Positions 12,707-24,700 of a DNA stretch of 64,000 nt are shown here, one piece after another. Under the pieces are notes generated by a model. The model was not told the DNA's origin. It searched no databases and was given only the letters and a program-made list of their open reading frames with translations. This DNA comes from Trichoplax adhaerens (Eukaryota; Placozoa; Uniplacotomia; Trichoplacea; Trichoplacidae). The stretch spans positions 219,364 to 283,363 of the forward strand of contig NW_002060973.1 of the NCBI RefSeq assembly GCF_000150275.1. Reading direction: 5' to 3'. Position 1 is the stretch's first letter. Every line of letters begins with the position of its first letter. Position numbers and translations under genes: made by a program.

Positions 12707-15700
12707 TCAGATTAGGTGGCGCTCTTTTCGATTTTGGTTTATCTGAACGACACGAATATAAGCAAAGTAAATCACTGATATAACTATTAATCCGCCAAAT
12801 GAAATTAATAAAGCTATGAACCAAGTTTGGTGATGAAGTATCGGTCCCATGCTTTCTGAAGGCTTTGTTATAACATTAATTTCGTTACTGTATAAATCTA
12901 AATGACTTGCACTTAAAGCGAAAATACGAAATGTATATGTTGTTGATGGTGCTAAGCCAGTTACTGTATAATAGCGCACTTCTGGCCCTAACATTCCGCT
13001 CACATTTTTAAACAAATAAGAGGAGAGTTTATATTGAACAACAATACTTGACCGATAATGTCTCCAACAGTCCAAGATAAATGAATAAAAGTTCGTTCAA
13101 TAGCAGTCGCTGCTAGCCTGATCGGTGCTAAGATATTAGCAACTTTATGCCGAATAGTTACTGGAACACCGTAACCATGGATATTGCGTGCAGCAATAGT
13201 AAATTGGTAAATGCCTAATTTCATGTTATTTAAAATGGCTGAGGTCTCGTTTCCTGTAGTATTCTTGGCGATAGTTTTTCTTGAGTTGCTTTGGTTACCA
13301 ATTAATTTATAATTAATTTGATAAGATTGAATGATGCCATTAGTAATAGCGGGTGCCAGCCACTGCAGAATTAGCTGATGTGATAACATCTGGGAAGATG
13401 TAAAGTTGGATATTGAATCTGTAAAAACAGGATGATGCTCTTCAATATTTAGGAATAAAGTTGTAGCTTTTAATGCAGTAATTAGTCACGATATCTATTT
13501 GATAGAATATATTTAATTAGCATAATTGAGTAACTTATTATACTATTCAATTTAATAGCTCTTGTTATTCACGCAATTTCTAGAGAATATCATTCTAACT
13601 TGCAGTGTTAGTCGGTTCCAACAGATATCATAGATTATTATTTATCTCACTCTCTCAAATCATAATTTTAATTCTTTTTATATCTCTGTATGGAATAAGG
13701 AAATGCAACCTAATCTCTGATTCTACTGCTGAACTTTAATTGTATCCTTTTACAACAGATATCATGAAGCTACTTATATTAATTTTATTTTAGAGAATAT
13801 CCATTCCACCTATTAAATTGCCCTATTTCATCAGATGATGGATTATTAATTATAACTTCTTTTAACTGTATTAATATTATTTTACCTGGGACTGACCGAC
13901 TAATGTATTGGCTAACTGTTTGCGAAAGCAAGCCATCACCACCACAGTTAAATGCATTTATTCGAAAATGATAGCTAAAGTTATGCTTTAAATGATTCAT
14001 AGTTGCTACGTTGACATCGCCTAAAGTTTGGGTCTTGGCAATGGATTGATCATACGTCCAATATGAGATCTAAAAGGATTCGGTAGTAGAATAAAAATGA
14101 CTATCAACTAATTAGTCAGTGACAACTATAAACTTAATCGATATCGTCATTAAAGACCTTGATATACATCTATTAAATAGTCTTGAATGCGCTACCACTT
14201 AATAACATCTTCGCAAAGGGTACAGGTAGTATAAATCATTAAATGCGGTAACCTTGAATATGCAAAGGCAATAATATTTTTGCTACGGACAAAGCAAGTA
14301 TGATATTACGGTTATTACTTAATTACTATTGCTAGTTCATCAGAATTGCTATTTAAGACTGTGATGTGAACGTATTCAATGATCTCGAATGTGCAGATCT
14401 ATAGAAATTATAGTAATTGGGTAGATATTAATATCAATTTTATTAGCAATCCTATTTACGGCATCTATACTTGTATATGTTATAGGTGAAATATCTATAA
14501 TTCTTGAATGTGACTAAAGATGACAACATTTTTGCAAGGTGCTAAGCATGTATCATAGCCTTAGATACAAAATTTGCAATTAGAAACGAAATCATGATTT
14601 ACAAATGATAGTCAAGATTTACCATTTCTATGAATAAGAGAGAATATTATATCGCTTACTCGATATCCTATAATTTTCGTGCCCATCGAGTTTCCTAAGG
14701 CATCCGTTGACCAAACTAACTTTACGCTATCGTTACCAATAACATAGACCTGAAAGTGTTCAGGTATTAAGGTAGGTGCTGCAACACCTGTCTTAACAGT
14801 AACAGTGTGCGTCCATTCTTTCCCCAATCCAATATCATTAAATGGCCGCAATCGCAGCTTGTAAACAGTATTCTCCAATACACCCGTTAGACGATAAGAG
14901 CCATTATTGCCAATATTAATAAAAGACCATGATGATGAAATTGCTTGTGGCTTAAATTCAAGTAGGTTATAAATATGTGGACCGTTCATTTCGTCTCGTG
15001 ATAATGGCTTATAGCGAATTTCGATAATAGCTCCATCTGCTGTTCCACTGCTAGCTCGAAATTCGCCTGGGGAATGATAAGGAATATCCACATCAGTATG
15101 AAATGTGAGACTAGGTGTAATTTTGCTAGAACCTACGCCATTGATAGCAATTAGTTTAAAATGATAATAATTATATGGCGATAGATTTACTCGATGAAAT
15201 GTAGCCCAAGGTGGTACATCATTTATTGCTACTCTCCATGGATCATTGCTCAAGCGATTCGAATTGACTCGATAGGTTAAGCCATATCTTAATAATGGAC
15301 TGTTATTAGAATTACCAGGCAGCCATGATAACACTGCCGATGATGCATTCACCTGGTTATATCTAAAATCGCTTGGACTATCTGGTATATCATGAACCGT
15401 TAACATAGCTGATGATGATTGCGTTTCATAGCCAGCGAAAGGCACGTGAGTAGCAACGAAACATGAAAATCGTCCCGAATCACCCAGCGAACTGCTGGAA
15501 TAAGTTAATGTTGTGGTTAAACCGTGAACATTTAATACAGCTTTCTGTGTTGTAATGTTTTTACCTTCTTTTTGCCAATAAAATACTACATTCAGGCTGG
15601 GATCCTTTTGAATTTGGCATGATAAAATAAATCCTTGTGGCCGACGTACAAAAGTCTTGGTGAGAGATTTTGTAAATGTTGTTGCAATCTTGATCACAGC

Positions 15701-17206
15701 ACTACCCGATACTTCAGCAGTTCCATAACGATTGCTGGCGATGCACTTGTATACTCCAGCATCGCTATCTTGCACATGATGGATGATTAAATTGCCATTT
15801 AGTTGGGCCGTATACTTATTATGTAATTGTCTATCTATGGTTCTTCCATTTTTAGTGTACTCTACAGTCGGGCGAGGACCACCAGTCACTGTACAACGAA
15901 GAGTGGCATTTTGTCCTCGAAAAAAGGTTGCTTGCGTGTATGGACTCTTAATAAAAGTAGGTGCTGCTACTATGACGTTAAGATAGCCCGATGAAACAAT
16001 ATTGGAATGGTTATTGTAGCCTTGGCAAGAGTAAACTGCAGCATCTGAAGGAGAAAGGTGGCGTATCGTTAAGGATCCGTTGGCATGAAGGTTATATTGC
16101 GGACTACCACTAATACGTTGACCGTTACGGTACCATTTATACTTAATGTCGAATCCACTCACTGAGCAAGGCCAAATAAAATCCGATCCAATCGGTTGAT
16201 TTGTATTTGTAATGGAAGCTTTCCATCGAGAATCGATTGCAACCCTAAGTTTAGCGCTAGCACTAACTTGTTTGAAGCCCGAAAATGCTATACATTGATA
16301 TTCTCCTGCATCGGCTTCTTGGATGTATTTGAGTACAAGATGTCGACCGAATTTTTCAATCGAGTAGCGGTTATTAGGTAAAGGACCCAATTTCTTTTGC
16401 CACAGAATTGTTGGAATAGGATAACCTGTCGATATACATTCTAATATAACTCGAACCTGGCCAAGTATGGCTATAATATCAGTCGGTCCTTCTTCAATTT
16501 TAGGGGCAAAACTAGGCGTAGCAGACGTGGGGATTTTGAAATAAACATGTTGAGCAGCACCAGTAAGTTTAATTTTTGTTGAAGATCCCGTAGTTGGATC
16601 GAATAATTTGAAAATTACATTACATTTATACGATCCAGTGTTGTTTTGCCAACCTGCAATAAAGATTAGATCGCCATCGTATTCATTTATGGCGATAGAA
16701 GTTGTTTCTGGTACTCTACTGTCATCACTTGCAGTCCAATAAATTTGACTCGGTTTGGGCATACGCGTAGTTTGATTGGAAATTTGGCACCTTAAACGAG
16801 CACTGCCATAACTAGATTGGATGATATTTTCAGAAATATTGCGAAGAGAATGTACAACGCTAACCTGAAGAGTAACTTCACGACTGATACTTGTGCCGTA
16901 GAGGTTGCTAGCCAAACAGATGTATTTACCATCATCACTTGCAGTAATATTCGCCACGCTTAAATTTCCATCAAGAATTTTAATACGGTCATCTAATTGA
17001 ATAGGATTACCGTTATGTCGCCAGGCGTAGGTAATATTGCCACTTCCAGTAGTTTGACAAGGGATAACTACTTTGCCACTACCGGTGGAATAAATTGCGT
17101 GCTCGTTCATAAAATCAATTGGTTGTATAGTTATAGTAGGAGAGTGCAATGCAAGAGCAAGGGTACTAGTAGCCAGAACGAAGGCAAGCAGAGATCGCTT
17201 CATCAT
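12707..17206 (-). pseudogene. L1CAM-family receptor, copy B: frameshifted, cytoplasmic tail lost
   Basis: Paralog of copies A and C with the same structure. Exons (minus): 17206-14660 (849 codons, uninterrupted), 14069-13886 (184 nt, same length as in the other copies), 13418-12707. The start at 17206 gives MMKRSLLAFVLATSTLALA, a good signal peptide; an upstream ATG at 17293 stays open but would bury it. Six Ig and five FN3 units can be followed. In the last FN3, at about 13030-13055, one base is missing compared with A and C (29 instead of 30 bases between the conserved Trp codon and the VVQ codons), so the reading frame shifts by one. Beyond it the other frame continues through FN3-5 and the membrane span (TWFIALLISFGGLIVISVI) and stops about 15 residues later, so the proline-rich, FIGQY and PDZ parts are absent. 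The shift could be a sequencing error, but loss of the tail is a separate lesion. Possibly expressed as a truncated or soluble form. Confidence 0.75.
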
Positions 17207-19175
17207 TTGATTTTCTCTTCTGTAAAGGAAAATACGCGTATACAGAGAAGGTAACCGCAGAAGGTATGCCACGCTTTCCAGCAATATTGGCACTCAATCA
17301 ACCTAGAAGATTACGCGATAATGAAGAAACTTGGATTCTTTACATTTTTCCTTAATTCATTTCGAAGTAAAAACTGTAGTTTTAAAAATGGTGCCAATAT
17401 TATTTATTAGAAGACACAAGCAGATATAGAAAAGCTAGATGATGATGATATTCTTTTATGTAATTAGATTAACGCGAGCATAAGAATATCTTGTCAGTTC
17501 TAAAAATGATCGATGATCGATTTTTTGTAGGCCGTATCGATCCCAGGCTGACAGAAAGTAGTGGATCAAGATCAGTTATTGGCGGTTTTCAGTTACTAAT
17601 GGCAATTAAGGATTAGATTGATGGAACTCGAGCTAATACCTATAAGAGCTGATTTTAAAGATACAAAATCATTTACTCTTTAAACTTCCTATAGTTTAGT
17701 CTAAGACAGTTCTCAATTTAACAATTGAAGGCGATTATTGTTGCCTACCAGAACTACAGCGAAAGCAATTGTTAGTAACCACCTGTTAAGGTAGCATAAA
17801 ACCAATCTTGAAGATGCATTCAACAACCGTCCTTCTTCAATGCCTTAACTAACCGAATTCGCATTGATCGTGTTGACCCAATTAATAAATACGTATAAAT
17901 TTAAAATTTCAGTGCAACATGCCTAAGATTTATGTAAATTATAAAATGCTGTTTTCTTCCACGTGAATGGTACCTTCTTTCTACAATCTACTACTTTCTT
18001 AATTAAAATAATCACTATTGTTTTACGATTCAATAAAGTTGTTATTACTTCTAGTTTCCGCGTATGTACAGGTACAGCAATGCTATATGCATATGTAAAA
18101 GTTGCTCCTTTATCCAATACAAACCGAAAATTGAATTCATATTGCAGTAAATTTCAGCCGTTTGATTTTTAGAATTGAATAGTGCCATTGCTAGCCTAGG
18201 GGTATAAATCCGTTGAAGCCATTTTGAAATTTCAGTAAATGTAACAATTAGTTCTTTATTTACGATTAAAGTAAACTGCAGGGATCTTTGTTTTTATCAT
18301 CTATTTCTTTATTCACCTTTGCTATTACAGTACAGAAGTATTCAATGTAATAATTTCTTAGAGTTATGTCTGCGAAACTATCTTCCAAAATAACTAATCG
18401 TATTAAAATCGCACTTAAATCAATATTAAGTAAAAGTACAGATAAGTCTGTCTTTTTCGCATAGGATATCTATCAATCTTGAGATTTTTGCCCTCTTGAT
18501 AGCTTAAAATTTGTTATCCAATTACTGTAATTCTGTTATAACTGCATCGTCGATTAGGGCTAATTCGCTATAATTATGGAGATTAAGACATTACCCACCT
18601 TAATAGTATTTATTTCTCAATTGTATTTATTGCTCGAGCTCATAGAGGTGTTAGAGTGTGCCTATAAATGTTTAAGATAGGTTGGATTTTGAATTAAGAA
18701 AAATCAAATCATAGTTAAATGAAATTGATCATACTTTTGTTCTATACTAGATTTCTATGGTATGAATTCAGAATGATTTGAATAGTGTCGCATAGTACGC
18801 AAATTTAGCTTAAGATCAAGTAATAAGATTCTACGGGAATGGTTCAAAGGGTACTTTGGTTGTATGATTATGTGCAAGTATCTTAATGTACTGACAATGG
18901 TGGATTGTACTATAGACAGTTTTCAACTAAAGGTAAATAGTTCTTGGTCATTTGTTCGATCAATTAATGTAATAAGTAATTTTATTATTGTATAATATAT
19001 TGGAAATACTTAATGAGTTCTTCGATACCTTAAAAAAGACAATTTTCATATCATAAGAGGAAATTTATTTCGAACGCCTTCTACTTTCAAATCGTTATCT
19101 TCAACCGAAAATAAGAAAGTTTACACGAATTATCATATTTAACTGCATCAGAACTTCAATTTAAGGGCAAATGCT
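17207..19175. other. Intergenic, no recognised gene
   Basis: Upstream flank of L1CAM-like copy B. Short overlapping open frames on both strands near 17923-18172 have no family resemblance and look like chance. I did not find the upstream element shared by copies A and C here, which fits decay of copy B but was judged by eye only. Confidence 0.4.
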
Positions 19176-19606
19176 TTAGTACATAGTCGATGAGAAAGGG
19201 CCATCTCCTTCCGTAATCGCATTAATCCGAAATCGGTAAGTAATATAACTCTTCAAGCCAGGGATAGTGGCTTCGCTAACATTGACAAAAGTACGCGTTA
19301 AAGGGATGGATTTATCGTAAGTCCAGTATGAAACTTACATCGGCGGAAATAAATCATGTATGTAAAACTTGAACTTGACTAGGAAACCATGAAAATAGAT
19401 AGAAAAAATGGCATTAATTTGATGAATGTAAAATTTATTGGAGAATCTTGTATATCATAAACTGTTAATAAAGCCGACGATGATTGAGTTGTAGAAGCAC
19501 CGTTAAGTAAACTGGTCGTGGCTAAACATACAATTGTACCTGAATCATGGAGAGTCGCATTGTGATAAATTAAAGTAGTGGTTAAGTCACTGATCTTCAT
19601 GGACAA
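19176..19606 (-). pseudogene. Relic of a fourth L1CAM-like gene (Ig6 end and exon-2 FN3 piece)
   Basis: Two homologous pieces remain on the minus strand. At 19606-19379 the frame reads like the second half of Ig6 and the start of FN3-1 (LTTTLIYHNATLHDSG, then SSALLTVYDIQDSP), close to copy C. At 19334-19176 it reads like exon 2 (VSYWTYDKSIPLTRTF, later YRFRINAITEGDGPFS) and then stops. Only about 45 bases separate them, while in intact copies about 240 codons plus an intron lie between, so there was a large internal deletion. Nothing upstream of Ig6 or downstream of exon 2 is recognisable. The relic begins exactly where the tandem repeats at 19607 begin. Confidence 0.8.
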
Positions 19607-20519
19607 GTAGGATAGGACAGGACCAGGAAAATATTAGTTAGTTTTACGATTGCTTCACCTTGAGAAAGGTTCACTGCTCGAGTCGCCGTTGATAAATTGA
19701 AGCTGTTATTAAAAGAACGAGTCGAAAGACTGTTTCAAATGAACAACTGCTATATCCGTACTCGATGATATGATTAATGATTCAGTAGGTAAGGACAGGG
19801 CCAGGGAATCGTTAGTTAGCTTTATTATTGCCTTACCTCGAGAAAAGCGTACTATTTGACTCATCGTTGACAAATCTAAATTATTAATTAAAGAGCGAGT
19901 CGACAGCTCGTTTCAAATAAACTGATACTATATCCGTACTAGATGACATGATTAATGGCCGAGAACCGAGGAACCGTTAGTTAGTTTTGCGATTGGTTTA
20001 GACTAGGTTTGGTCTAGAGAAACGTATACTGTTCGATTCATCGTCAGCAAATTGCAGCTATTTCTAATAATAAAAGAACGAGTCGAAAGCCCGTTCCAAA
20101 TGATCTACCGCTATGCCCAACCGGATGACATGATTAATGATCCAGTAGGTAAGGACCGGATCAGGAAATCGTTGAATAGTTTTACGATTGTTTTACCTCG
20201 AGGAAGGCGTACTGTTCGATTCGTTGTTAAAAAATCGAAATTATAGTTATATATCAAAGATTGAGTAGAAAGCTCGTTTCAAATAAATGGCTACTATATC
20301 CATACTGGATGGCATGATTAATGGTCATGTAGGCGAGGATTACTTGGAGTAGGTAAGGATAGGATCTGGGAATCGTTAGTTAGTTTTATGATTGTCTCAC
20401 CGCGGGAGAAGCGCACTGTTCGATTCATCGTTGACAAATTTAAACTGTTAATAAAAGAACGAATCAAAAGCCAATTCCAAATGAAATACCACTATATCCA
20501 TACTGAATGGTATGATTTA
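19607..20519. repeat. Tandem repeat, about five diverged copies of a 175-205 bp unit
   Basis: Units start near 19607, 19785, 19960, 20145 and 20349. Each contains GGAATCGTTAGTTAGTTTTA-like, TACTGTTCGATTCATCGTTGAC-like, AAAAGAACGAGTCGAAAGC-like and CTATATCCGTACT..GATGACATGATTAATG-like blocks with substitutions and small gaps. Lengths are not multiples of three and frames are interrupted, so this is a non-coding minisatellite. It abuts the L1CAM relic and may have been involved in breaking it. Confidence 0.85.
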
Positions 20520-21775
20520 CAGGTGCGAAATTTCTGGCATCTCCGAGTTTGCTAATATAATGGTAATGTATCAGCGACACCTGATACTAACTTTACTAGC
20601 ACCAGTGGAGCGATTTTAAGTGTTTGGTCAAGAGAGAAATGTTTACGCACTGTATTAAAACAGTGATTGCTCTCCTTTGCGAACTCGTATAGTATTTAAT
20701 AATCAATCTCAAATCTCTCGGTGCTAAGTATGCAGTTTGTTCATGCTGTATAGATACTGAAGAGACGCTATTTGTTTAAATCTGGTAACTGTTGACCATT
20801 TCTCTTCGTCCTTACGGTTGTTTATCCTATTGATTGGCAGCGTGATATACGTACAATCTTATTATTACGATTAGATCCCAGGCTCTACGATGACAATATT
20901 TCTGAAAGAGACTGAAACACAGACTGTTCAATTGAAAATTCAAGGGACATCCTATCAAAAGATTATAAAATTATCGTGCAAAAATACAATATCCCTGCAA
21001 GTAGACATACTGTATAAGCGTAAATTACAAATAAAGATAATGATGGCAAAATAAATTAACATTTGATGTTGTAGTAATATTGTATTCATAGTGTTATAGT
21101 CCTTTTTTTGCTTCTTTTAAAGGTGATTAAAGTAATTATAAATGCACCTATAGTGATCAATATCCTTTGGAGGATACTAGTCTACTCATGATAATACAGG
21201 ATAGATATTTCATTAAATAAATTGGATGCACTCTACTTTAGCAACTGAAAATTTGTGGTAATTTGTCAAAGTATATTCATTTCTAGACTACACATTTCTA
21301 ACTTGCTTTTGTAAGGTTAATTATTTGTCATTACTTCAAGATAGTCATGGCTGCATCAACGATTAGGCAGGCCTCTATTAAGCGATCAATATGGACTGTG
21401 GAAGTGTACACTGGTGCATAGTACGAGTGAAGGATATTTATCAGCGGCTTATAAAATCATATTATACCGCTGAAAATATTGATAAATAACATTTAGTCAT
21501 GTTAGAGTGAAAAATTACAGCGTAGTGGCCTTAAATATGCAAATTTCTTCGATTTTTTTATTTCATGTACAGTATATAACATATATAAATAAGCGCAGAT
21601 AAATCGATTCCAAGTAATTGTTTAATAATATACAATACGAAATACCCTTTATATCAACGATTACAGTTTCGCTAGAATAGAATGAACAGATCGCAATTAA
21701 TTTTTCAATCTCTAAATACTTCTTATTTAAAAATAATAATTATAATGTAGAATATATCATAAAATAAAATCCTTT
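20520..21775. other. Intergenic, part of an old duplicated segment
   Basis: No gene recognised. The stretch about 20940-21345 resembles 29770-30290 (shared words such as TTCAAGGGACaTCcTATC, ACAGGATaGA..CATTTCA, AACTTGTGGTAATTTaTCAAAAcaT and CAAgATAGTCA), so the DNA on both sides of the TPR-DEATH gene carries a diverged direct duplication. The part next to 21776 is presumably the 3' untranslated region of that gene. Confidence 0.4.
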
Positions 21776-24700
21776 TTATCTTAAAGTAGAGCTAATAACC
21801 GAAATAATATCATTCCGATCTATCCGTTGCAAAGCTGCCGTCAGTTGATCATAGGTATTGGTCTTATTTATACAAGTTTTTCGATACCACTTATCGAGAA
21901 CTTTCTTTGCTCGATCGAAAATTTGATGCTCTTGACTTCTGATAACATCAACATCAATGGATGGATCTAAAATTGTAGCTAATCTTGTCCAATCAGTACC
22001 AATTTTATCTGCAACTTCGAAAAAGTGTTCCTTGGCATCTATAATATAACATTAATATTGCAAATAAATTGAAATGAAAATAAAGAAACAAGGCATTCCT
22101 GATATAGGTGCACTCCTACTCTTTCATGAGGCCCGTCGTGATTTTAAATGATGGCTTGTCCATACAAGGACGTTGCTACATTTATAGACTGCGAAATATA
22201 GCATAAAACCAAATTGAGCTGTCTATGCGTTGAGTATGAGGAAGTGGTCGGATACAAAAGCACAATAAAATAAAATACATATGGGTTGGTTGGCTAACTT
22301 CATAAGTAATATTGTAAACCATGCAAACATTAAAGTACTCCTGCTTTCCAATGCTATTTACGAGATCATATCCTTTTATTAAAGGTAGTGAGTGTATAAT
22401 GAGAATTAAGAACTAGATATTATTCGTGAGTGTATCTTTGCTGATGTTTAACAAAATCCAACAATGATTATACTGTATGTACTTGTATATAGGGGGTATA
22501 ACATTGGTAGTAAGACATTTTTATAGAGCGCTACTTCATGATATATATTTTTGTATATATGCAGTTCAGCAGCATTTGCATTAAATATTGCATATTTGGT
22601 CCTCGTATTTAGTTAACAAAAACTGGATGCATAGCAGCAACACCCCTTATACTGCCTATATCTTCCACTCACCGCATGCATTTGCTATTCTTTTCTTTTT
22701 ACGAGAAGTGCAATCATGTAACGAATTTGATTCAATCGGCCCTTTACGTTTGTCAAAATGAATGTTATCAGGTGCTTCTGCAAAATAATTATAGACACAC
22801 TGTATCATCTTGTTTTACTTAAATCACTCAATCAATTTTTCTACTTATTACCAACCATTAAAATTTTCAATTGCCCCTTTTCCTTTATTGATATCTTTGT
22901 TAGTCGATTTATCTTCAGATTCAGATTCATAGTCATTTAGACTAAGATCTACTAGATAGTATAATGGCAGTTTTATATTATTTATTCCGCTATATTCTTT
23001 TAAAGCGTAATTTGCTCGGCTTTGTCGATTCAATCATTTTAAAACGTAAATTGACAGGTTAAAAATAATAGTATAGTTGTTACGGTAAGTTTTCTTTTCT
23101 AAATTAGTACAATAATTTAAAATCATGTAGCCATCCTGTTGGTAGGAGAGTTTTAATCAAATAGCGCTACGTTAATGCTAATGCTGCATTTTATTTGAAA
23201 AAGAGGCGTTACAACGCAAACAATAAAAGCCATTCGAAATAATTTATTTTTTTGTCAATGATGTTCTGCAAAGACGCAGATTTGTAGTATTGAGTGATAT
23301 ATTATCGATCTAATAATCGTACGGTTGAACGGATTTAAAATGATGTCCTATTTTGACAAATTTTTTTCAACATTTTTATCGTAAAACAAAGATAGTAACC
23401 TAAAGCTGTCGCTGTTCAATTATATCACCAACTTGCCCTTAAGCTGCACCATATAGCATTAGCTTAAGCTACTATCCTTTACCTTATATGAACATTATGA
23501 ATAAAATTCTTGAAATGAATTGAATTGTTCTTTTTAATTTAGATGCATTCACGAATTTGGGTCAATAAGTCAGCATACAGGATTATCCTTCAGTATTTAG
23601 TGACCTGATTCAATACTGTGTTTAGACTTACCATAACGTTGTTTGCTGCTATTATTTTGTTTTCTACTTTGACTTTCTTGTCCATTTTCTATTGCTAATG
23701 ACCAAAATAAACCGATCAGAATGAGGCAAAATGGATCAAAAATGGGCTAGAATAGAGTTAAAATATACAAGTCACCTGAAGACGATGTGAAATGGGAGTG
23801 AATGACTGGTTGATTGACTATATCTTGTTGCAAAGTTCGATGGATGATGTTAGCTATTTCTGATCGATTAGTCTCCCTCTCTTTTTCTTGTAATTGATCG
23901 CGGCATTGGGTAATTTGTTTTTCATCTTCTGCAATTTGAGGGTAATTTTCTCCATAGCGATTGCGTAGAATTTTGATAGACTTTTGATAGAATGAAATTG
24001 CTTGAGGATAATTCGACTGGTGATGATTGACTACGGCTTGATTTCGATAGCATTGCGCAGTATTAGGATGATTCTCACCTAATGTTGCTAAGAAAACCGT
24101 CAATGACTTCTTATACATCGATAGAGCATCCGTGTATTTCTCTTGCCCATGATAAACATGCCCAATGTTACTATAGGTTGTAGCAATATCAGGATGATTG
24201 TTAACAAAGTGTGCTTGTTGAATCTTGAGTGCTTTGTTACACATTGATAGAGCATCATCATATTTGCGTTGATAATCATAAACGCTTGCAATATTGTTAT
24301 ATGTTGTTGCAATGCTTGGATGATTGTTGCCAAATTGTTCTAGTCGAATATTCAGCGATTTATTTAACGAGGACAGAGCATCATCATGCTTGCCTTGATA
24401 ATGGTAGATTTGTCCCATGGTGTTATAAGTTATAGCAACATCGGGATGATTGTGCTTAAGTTTTACTAATTGAATCTTCAATGATTTGTTCAATATTAAT
24501 AGAGCCTCATCATACTCACCTTGATGATAATAAATACTTGCAATCTTGTTGCGTATTTTTGCAATACTTGGATGATCGTCATCAAGTTGTGCTAGTTGAA
24601 TTTTGAGTGATTTGTTATACATTGAAAGAGCGTCGTCATACTTGCCTTGATGATGATAGATACTAGCCATATTGCTATATGTTGCTGCATTATTTGGATG

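Noticed and set aside
17207-17293. Start codon at 17293 for L1CAM-like copy B
   Set aside because: It would place 29 residues before a textbook signal peptide; the start at 17206 agrees with copies A and C.
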